From positions 226,586 to 290,585 of the forward strand of contig CAOLHI010002110.1 in NCBI GenBank assembly GCA_948474755.1: DNA of 64,000 bases, in the 5' to 3' direction. The notes beneath the pieces were generated by a model. It was not told the DNA's origin, made no database searches, and saw only the letters and a program-made list of their open reading frames with translations. Below are positions 57,347-64,000 of the stretch, piece after piece (positions within the stretch are counted from its first letter, which is position 1; every line of letters begins with the position of its first letter). This DNA is from Ctenosaura bakeri (taxonomy: Eukaryota; Chordata; Lepidosauria; Squamata; Iguanidae). A program made the translations under genes and the position numbers.

Positions 57347-58689
57347 TTAGACTCCAGTGAACTCAGGTGTTTATTATCTTTGGACAACATAAAAATGGGA
57401 TTAGATCACTTACCTAAACTGCTGGAATACAACTCCCATCATCCACCTTGGCATGATAATGTCTATATTGGCTGGAGGAGGTGTGGCTTTTAGCTCTACA
57501 CAGTTGGAGGGCTCCTGGTTGGGGGGTATTAATTGATAAAGATTACCATGTAGGAGTAGAATTAAGTTGAAGGAGGAGAAGTTGACAGTTTCTTTGGGCT
57601 GGGAGGAGGGATGTTCTGGGAACCCAGGTTTGGTTTTGTGAGCTGTTTGCAGTGGGTTTCCATGATCTAGCATGGATTTGAACTCTGGTCTTCCACACTG
57701 CTAGCCCAGCACACAAAGCACTATACCACACTGGGTCCCTCAATCTTGACTACTTGCTGTAATGTCTAGGAATAATGGGGATTTCAGCCCAATAACATTA
57801 GTTCACCTAACGGTAGAAAAGATTAATTGAAACGCTTATATTTGTATTTCTTTTCTTCTATAGTTGCTGGAGAAGAAGTGTTAATTTCTTTGGTTTATTT
57901 ATATATTCATTGAGCTTAAGGCATATACATGGTTCATTTTTATCCTGACTTTAGTCTCACGAAAACTCTTATGAGATAGGTCCTTCTGCAGCCAACTCTT
58001 ATTAGAAAGAAGTCAAACTCTCATATCATTGCTTCATTGGATCTACTTGCAGAGTTAGCTTGGCTGAACCAATCCTTTTTCCATTAAAAGTAAACTCCTC
58101 AAATCCTCATAGGACTAGCATATTAAGCAGGGAAAAGCAAACTTTGCCAAGCTTGCATCAATAATTTGTAGGAGTCTAAGGGTCTTACTTTATTCCATTA
58201 AAATGGAACGGATTTCTGTATAGTCTTGTGTAAAATGTAGTCAGTGGAAAACTACAACACATAGCATCTTGCTCTTGCATTACAGTGTGAAGAGATGTTA
58301 TTACACACTTCACTGTGCATTTTCTTGATTTCTTTCTAAGTAACAGCTAGTGAGGAGGAGAAGTTACTTATAGAAATTTTAGAGAAGCTACTAATTGTCA
58401 GGAAAAGCTTATGCAATCAGATTGAGAATGTGCTTGGAGTGAGTAAATGCTGAACTTCACATGGTGTCACAATATTGCTTCATAATATGTCTAGCCTGTA
58501 ACCTGCTACGTGTCCTGTGTGTGCTGCTGCTGCTATTTAGACTCTTTGTAGACCATGCAAAGAAGCAGTGCTATTCTAAGCTAGAATTTTTCAAGCAGTT
58601 TTAATGGCTGGCTTGTTTGCCGGTGACTCTCATATCCTGCCATTTGGCAGACACTGCATACAATTTGATGTTGCTACAAGTATTGATAC
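57347..58689. other. no supported feature
   Basis: A diverged ACTCCCATCATCC-type repeat lies near 57418-57445. Nothing else was recognised. Confidence 0.35.
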
Positions 58690-58866
58690 ATCCCTGCTCA
58701 GCCATGAAAACCCACTGAGTGACTTTGAACAAATCATATTCAGCCTCAGAGGAAGGCAATGGCAAACCCTCTCTGAACAAATCTTGCCAAGAAAAGCCCA
58801 TGGTAGGCTCACCTTAGGGTTACCATAAATTGGAAATGACATGAAGACTCACGACGACAACAATGG
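58690..58866 (+). repeat. Sauria-type SINE 3' part
   Basis: CATGAAAACCCACTGAGTGA, CAGCCTCAGAGGAAGGCAAT, ATCTTGCCAAGAAAAGCCCA and TAAATTGGAAATGACATGAA. The tRNA-like head is missing or too diverged to see. Confidence 0.75.
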
Positions 58867-58975
58867 GCAAGCAGTTGCTATCATACTAAAGGTGATCACA
58901 AAATCTAGAATGGTAGAAGTGGGCAGTGGTACAATAAATTGGACTGCACACCTCATAAAATAATAATACAACCAT

Positions 58976-59407
58976 GGCCCTTTTCACACAGCATTTGCCA
59001 TGCGAAAGGGCACCTGGAGCATTGCGAGATTGTGAGGAGCAATCTGCAAAACACATTCACAATTGCACGATGCTCCAGGGTAGGGCAGGTGTCGCTCATG
59101 CACTTTTTCATTTTCAGCTTTCAGCTGAAAATGGTGCACAATCACGCATTCCTCCAGGGCCCCGCTCACACTTGCCATGTGTGTGGAGTCTCTGGAGCCA
59201 TGGTGGTCATGCTTCCTGCTCCAGTGCAGCCTGGGAAACTCCCAGGCTGCATTGCAGAAGGAAGAGGCGGGGCTCTCGTGCTGCCTGCCCGGGAGCAGGC
59301 AGGTTGTGCGGAGCTGAAGCAGTGGGAATGCAAGAGCCTCTTGCTGGAGGCTGCTCGCGCAATCCCCGCACCCCAGCACCAAAAAAAGGTAAGGTGCAGA
59401 AAGGGCC
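58976..59407 (+). mobile_element. long family-H relative, copy L4
   Basis: Ends GGCCCTTTTCACAC and GTGCAGAAAGGGCC are flanked by CAT and TAT. The interior is GC-rich and has an inverted pair TTTTCAGCTTTCAGCTGAAA near 59109-59130. GGTAAGG at 59388-59394 is donor-like and lies 18 bases from the right end. The interior differs from L1-L3, so it is a separate subfamily. Confidence 0.75.
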
Positions 59408-59798
59408 TATGTTTTTACTTGCCAGATTGAGTACACATACATCAGTTCATATTCTCAGTATGCCAGTTTCTATTTGTGTGAATTAGCCTTTGGTATTCTG
59501 ACAAGATATGCTATGGATTTTGCTAGCTTTAGTAATAATTGGAAAGAACTTCACTGATGCTCTTTGGAACACTGTCTCCACATTCGCGGTGGTATCTTGA
59601 CCATTCTGAATGTAGAGACATCTTCCAGTGTTGTGGTTTTTAATGATGGATTTGAAAGTGTTAATTAGGTTTTACGACTAATTTGAAGGGTTTATGGAAA
59701 GCCTGAAAGCCTAATTCCCTAGTTATTATGTTCAAAACACATTTTGATTGCAGACTTTCAGCTGGTTGTAAAGAGTGTAGGAAGATTTTGTATCTATA

Positions 59799-60170
59799 CT
59801 AAGCAGAGTGCTTTCCTCCTGGTATAGATGATTTATCTAGTAAGCAGAGAATTCTTTCCATATGTTTCACTGGATTACCACCATCTACTAGCTGGAGAGC
59901 AATCAATTCTCTGTAGAGCTCAATTTGATCTTGGGTATCTGTCTGTCCATATATCTCTTTCAAGGATTGAATCATATTCTCAGCAAATGCTTTATTTTTC
60001 AACCTGTATTTGCTGAGCATCCCCCCCTCCCCTGCAAGCACTGAATTATAAGTCCTTTTGCCTTACAGTTTTGTTGTCCCATCTGGTGATGTCTGCTTCA
60101 TCCTGGGTTGGCCTTTCAGTTTTCAGGGCATCTAGAATTTCTTCTGAGTCTTGATTATGTAGAAGTTGTC
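59799..60170 (-). pseudogene. Copia-type gag fragment
   Basis: The minus-strand frame reads SLKEIYGQTDTQDQIELYRE then LIALQLVDGGNPVKHMERI, matching the gag pattern of Ty1/Copia elements (W-x-L-x-x-x-Y, then LQLxxG-x-V-x-x-H). Upstream codons in another frame (DEADITRWDNKT near 60080-60115) extend the match. No protease, integrase or RT was found nearby, and frames are broken. Confidence 0.55.
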
Positions 60171-61954
60171 TGCTTGCAGTTTGGGAATTAAAGCACACCC
60201 ATTTGTGCTGGTTTGAGCCATCTCTGCTATTTTTAAAAGCTCAACCAAAAAATGAACCAGCGTAGCATCTGGGCCCATAACCTGTAGCAGTATTTGATAT
60301 CCATACCAAACATAATACTGCGTAGCCAGTGCTATATGAGATTATGGTAGAAAACAGGAGAACATGCTCAAAATTAGCATTTTGTAGGGTTGAAAAGAGG
60401 AAAACTTATATTTATTGTTTTCAGAAAGCTTTCTTGGAATAGGAAAGAAGGTCAGCAAAAGAAAATGACCTAAATTTCTGCAGAAGATCCCTTAAGGCTG
60501 GCTTTCATGTGTGGGATGTTTAGCTCACATCCATCCTGAGACACTCCCTTCCCAGACAAACAGAGACAAAGGACTAACTAACTTTTGGAAGAAGGGAGAA
60601 ATGACCTCTGCATTTGAATACATGGATCAGAGAAAGAAAAAAGGAGGTGAAACAAACAGGCAGGCATTCTCTCTAGAGTTTCCTCTCTCTAATCACTTTA
60701 TGCAAGCATTGATGCCTCTTTGCTCCCAACAAAGAGTACTTATGAAGAGTACTTATTTTGATGATGACATAGATGTAATGCATGAAAATAGCTTAAGCAT
60801 CTGTGTAGAGAAGGTGTATTTTAGAACTCTAAAATAATTATTTTGGTAGGATATGTTTGAAAGCAAATATGCTGCTTTATGCTATCAAATAACTGTAATT
60901 TGACAGCTGTAAATACACATAAGAAAGTAAAACCATTTGATTAACACATGTGTTTGCTTCTCTGGGTCTTGAACAAAAAATTGCACAGGCAGGCATTTTA
61001 TCAAAAACACAAGATCTGTCTCAACAAGCGTACAATTTAATTTTAAATGCAACATAAAATGCAAGGATAAACATTGTAGTGATGTTGAGTTGAAAGAACA
61101 GAGATGATCCAGTAACTTGAGTTGCGTAGCAGGGCTCTTTTTTTTTTTTTTCCTGAAGAGCATGTAAATCAGGGCAAATCATTGACCATAAGATCTACAA
61201 GAGCAAAGAACATATAAACAAAACTAGCATTGATGAAAGGGCTTGAAACCTTAATCCCACAGCTAGTAATAAATACCTTTCAGAAAAGCATATCATGAAG
61301 AGGAAATATAACTCATCTGAATACTTATTAAGGACTTATCCATCATATAGATTCACAGAATTTTAAAATCTGTAAAGAATAAGTTACATTTCCTATTTCA
61401 GCATTGCTTCTGAACAAGAAAAGTGTGCTGATATTCACAGTTTGAAGAATAGTCTAGAGGTGTCTCTCTCCCATTGCACGTAGGGAGCTGATGTCTGGCC
61501 GGTCACATGTAATGATGTATAACTGATTCCTCCCAGGGAAGTAATATGCATACAATAAACTCATCTGCAGCAATCATTTTGGGTTTTTTCTGCATTGTTT
61601 CTGTGCAGCCTTCATAGTACATTTCCTAGGCTCCCACTGGGCCATATGGCACTATGACAGAGTCCCAAGCCTAAAATAGGTCCTGTACATGAGACCCAAG
61701 GGATTCAAGGGCAGGGAGGCTAGTATGGTTTGGCTACCAAAGGAAGGGATTACAAAGAGAGCCCACAGAGTGGTGGGAGAACTATAAGTCAGAGATGATT
61801 GTATGATACTTCCTAGCACTTATAAAAGTTTCATGTCTGTGGATGTTAATGATAAGATGTTGACATTAAATTAGAAATTCGTTTGTTAATGTTAATCTTT
61901 TTTTCTGGGGTAAAACTATAAAATTGTTACATTAATTGTTTATTGTGCATTTGC
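60171..61954. other. no supported feature
   Basis: AT-rich putative intronic DNA. The poly-T run at about 61138-61151 is the only clear low-complexity tract. Confidence 0.35.
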
Positions 61955-61996
61955 ATTCTTGTTATGTGCCTTCAAGTCCTCTATAACTCTATAAGG

Positions 61997-62615
61997 CAGT
62001 GGTTCTCAACCCTCCTAATGCCGCGACCCTTTAATACAGTTCCTCATGTTGTGGTGACCCCCAACCATAAAATTATTTATTTATTATTTACAAAGGCCAC
62101 CTCACCGGCCAGGAACGAGGGGGGCAGGGAGGGAAAGAGGAGCCGCATGTCTCCCCTGGGAAAAAACTCCGAGAACCCCCCTGGGCTCTGCTTCTGCTTC
62201 GCTCTCATTTCCACCGGGGGGGGGCAGTGTGGGAAAAGTTTCCAGAGTGTCGACCCTGGCCGGGGAGGGGGAGGAATCCCAGCACCTTTGTCTTTTGCGC
62301 CGAGCACAGCTCACCCCCCGGGAAAAGTGCCGCCTTGCGGCCCCCCGGCCTTTACGCAGCGCCCCCCTCCATGACGAGTGGGGCAGGGGCCGTGGTGAGG
62401 AGGGGGCCTGCCCCCATGCTGCCGCCCCCCCCCAAGCTGGCCCATCAGACGGGCAATTTCAGTCCCTTCTGAACCGGGGGGGACGCGAGCGCATGGCTCG
62501 CGCTTGTGCACCACCACCGAGGAGGAAATGGAGCCTAAGACCATCGGAAATACGTATTTTCCTATGGTCTTAGGTGACCCCAAAGGGGTCGCGACCCACA
62601 GGTTGAGAACTGCTG
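61997..62615 (+). mobile_element. SPIN-like hAT element with GC-rich interior
   Basis: Ends CAGTGGTTCTCAACC and GGTTGAGAACTGCTG are flanked by CTATAAGG on both sides (61989-61996 and 62616-62623), an exact 8-bp duplication. Subterminal text (CGCGACCCTTTAATACAGTT, CCTCATGTTGTGGTGACCCC, CCTATGGTCTTAGGTGACCC) matches the SPIN group of hAT transposons, known for horizontal spread among tetrapods. The middle (about 62095-62540) is GC-rich and unlike the AT-rich interior of ordinary SPIN MITEs. It has no transposase. Confidence 0.88.
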
Positions 62616-62634
62616 CTATAAGGTAACTCTATAA

Positions 62635-62815
62635 GGCCATTTCCGCTCTAGCCTGTTATAGTGCTATTATTCCACTTTCAACATCCTATGGAATCCTGGG
62701 GTTTGCAGTTTAGGGAAGGACCTCTAAGGCCACTCTCTAAACTGCAAACCCCAGGATTCAATAGGATGTTAAAAGTGGAATAATAGCACTATAACAGGCT
62801 AGTGTGGAAATGGCC
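62635..62815. mobile_element. palindromic MITE (family H), copy 12
   Basis: 181 bp, ends GGCCATTTCCGCTC and GTGTGGAAATGGCC, flanked by TAA on both sides. Inserted in the same SINE as the SPIN-like element, 12 bases beyond that element's right duplication. Confidence 0.92.
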
Positions 62816-62965
62816 TAAGATGAACCTATCATATGGTTTTCTCGGGCTGAGAGTGTGTGACACATCCAGGCTCACCCAATGGGTTTCCATAGCCAAGCAG
62901 GGAGTCGAACCATAGTCTCCAGGGTTGTAGTCCAGTGCTCAAACCACTACACAAAGCTGGCTGTC

Positions 62966-63570
62966 TTATAGCACACTACTAGCATGTTATTTGTAAATTT
63001 TTACAAATCTATTAAACTAAGTGGGGCCAAGAATGGTGGCCCCATTAACTTCAAAAGAAACAAATTAAAATAATGTGAAATGCTAAATGAACTTCATTGA
63101 CATTCATATCCTGTGGATCCCATTGACATTATAGTGATTAAAATTACAACTTTTAAAATCATTGTTAAAATGTTCAGTTAATTAGGCATAGCAAATTAAT
63201 TTTAACTGATTAATTCTAAGCTCTAGTTTTGATCTCTCCTTTGAGTAACTCAGTGAAACTGCCGTTATCTTTTGTAATAAATGACCTCACTCCTCTCCAC
63301 CTTGACAGGAATCAGATATAATATTAAGAGGTTAAAGTACAATCTTTTCCTGGTGTGTTGTATGCATTCCAAAGAGTATACTATAGTGCTCTGTGCACAA
63401 TGGAAAGTTGCTTCTTTGAGGATGCGACACTTCATACAAGACTTTAGGAAAACTTCTGCAAAGTCCTGGATTCCTGTTGGGAGAAACATGCTGTATAAAC
63501 AGAGCAAATAAGGGTATCCTTGTAATACAAAATACAAAAGAGAGCATCTCACATTTCTTCTGGCTTTTTA
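62966..63570. other. no supported feature
   Basis: AT-rich. ORFs around 63265-63552 lack coding signs. Confidence 0.35.
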
Positions 63571-63792
63571 GGGAGCCCTGGTGGCGCAGTGGTTAAATGC
63601 TAGTACTGCAACCACAAGGTTGTGAGTTCGATCCTGCCCGGCTCCAAGGTTGACTCAGCCTTCCATCCTTCCGCAGGTTGGTAAAATGAGTACCCAGCTT
63701 GTTGGGGGCAATTAGCTAAAATACATTGTAAACCGCTTAGATAACACTCAGTTGATAAGCGGTATAGAAATAAATGCTATTGCTATTGCTAT
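63571..63792 (+). repeat. tRNA-headed SINE (second type), copy 3
   Basis: Starts GGGAGCCCTGGTGGCGCAGT with A-box-like GTGGCGCAGTGGTTAAATGC and B-box GTTCGATCC. The body has AATGAGTACCCAGCTTGTTG and the tail ends TGCTATTGCTATTGCTATT. This is the best preserved of the three copies. Confidence 0.88.
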
Positions 63793-64000
63793 TTAGAACG
63801 TACAAGAGTGGTGCTGCTGCCCTAGAGTCTTTATGTGGTGGTTGCTAAAGTGGTAGCTTTTGCTTTATGTCTGATAAACTCTGGTTGTCTGAATGCAAAT
63901 CAGCTCTTTGTTAAATAGCCTTCAAATCACTGGGAAGGGCAGAGGAGTAAGTTTGTGCTTAGGCCTGTCTGTTGCTGCTGTCACCTCCCAAACTGTGGAT

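Larger units (their letters stand above)
61955..62965 (-). repeat. Sauria-type SINE with two nested insertions
   Basis: The plus strand starts TTCTTGTTATGTGCCTTCAA, is broken at 61997-62615 by a hAT element and at 62635-62815 by a MITE. It resumes with GATGAACCTATCATATGG, GGGCTGAGAGTGTGTGACAC and CACCCAATGGGTTTCC, ending with the complement of the tRNA-like head (AAACCACTACACAAAGCTGG). Confidence 0.82.

Noticed and set aside
63571..63680. A functional tRNA gene
   Set aside because: Only the pol III box regions are tRNA-like, cloverleaf pairing is not convincing, and the sequence continues into a SINE body and tail seen in two other copies.
1..64000. CRISPR arrays, operons or bacterial defence systems
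   Set aside because: No direct-repeat/spacer arrays or prokaryotic gene organisation. The sequence is vertebrate in every respect seen.

Overview
The window is vertebrate nuclear DNA and most likely comes from a squamate reptile (a lizard). It has no bacterial-style gene layout and is mostly interspersed repeats of squamate type. These include tRNA-headed SINEs with a Bov-B-like tail (Sauria SINE type), a 5S rRNA-headed SINE, Bov-B 3' ends, CR1/L2-like LINE pieces, a SPIN-like hAT element, a DIRS-type retrotransposon and two solo LTRs. Family names rest on remembered consensus features, since no database search was possible.

Layout. 0.4-39.1 kb: probable plus-strand gene with large introns. 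Up to six candidate exons (about 0.44, 14.3, 34.9, 35.9, 38.6 and 38.8-39.1 kb) have compatible splice phases, and the last ends in a stop followed by AATAAA. I do not recognise the protein. Its introns hold a nearly complete DIRS element (about 4.6-10.5 kb, far more GC-rich than its surroundings), solo LTRs at 19.3-20.2 and 25.05-25.93 kb, a weaker LTR-like segment at 28.9-29.7 kb, and many DNA-transposon remnants. 39-52 kb: probable intergenic DNA filled with repeats. 52.4-54.5 kb: a CpG island with a TATA-like site and a 51-codon open first exon ending in a strong splice donor, the likely promoter of a second plus-strand gene. 54.5-64 kb: probable first intron of that gene, with more nested repeats and a decayed Copia-type gag fragment.

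The most notable signal is a foldback element family with termini close to GGCC(A/C)TTTCCGCAC and 3-bp target duplications. Twelve copies of a roughly 180-200 bp palindrome occur, and one at 54.5 kb is a perfect 188-bp palindrome. At least four longer relatives (about 430-530 bp) share the termini. Three of these share an internal hairpin or its degraded form and a CCATTTT motif, and all four have a GTAAG/GTAAC splice-donor-like site near the right end. Several insertions are nested, giving a relative order of transposition. The best case is a Sauria-type SINE at 61.96-62.97 kb split by both a SPIN-like hAT element with GC-rich cargo and a palindromic MITE.
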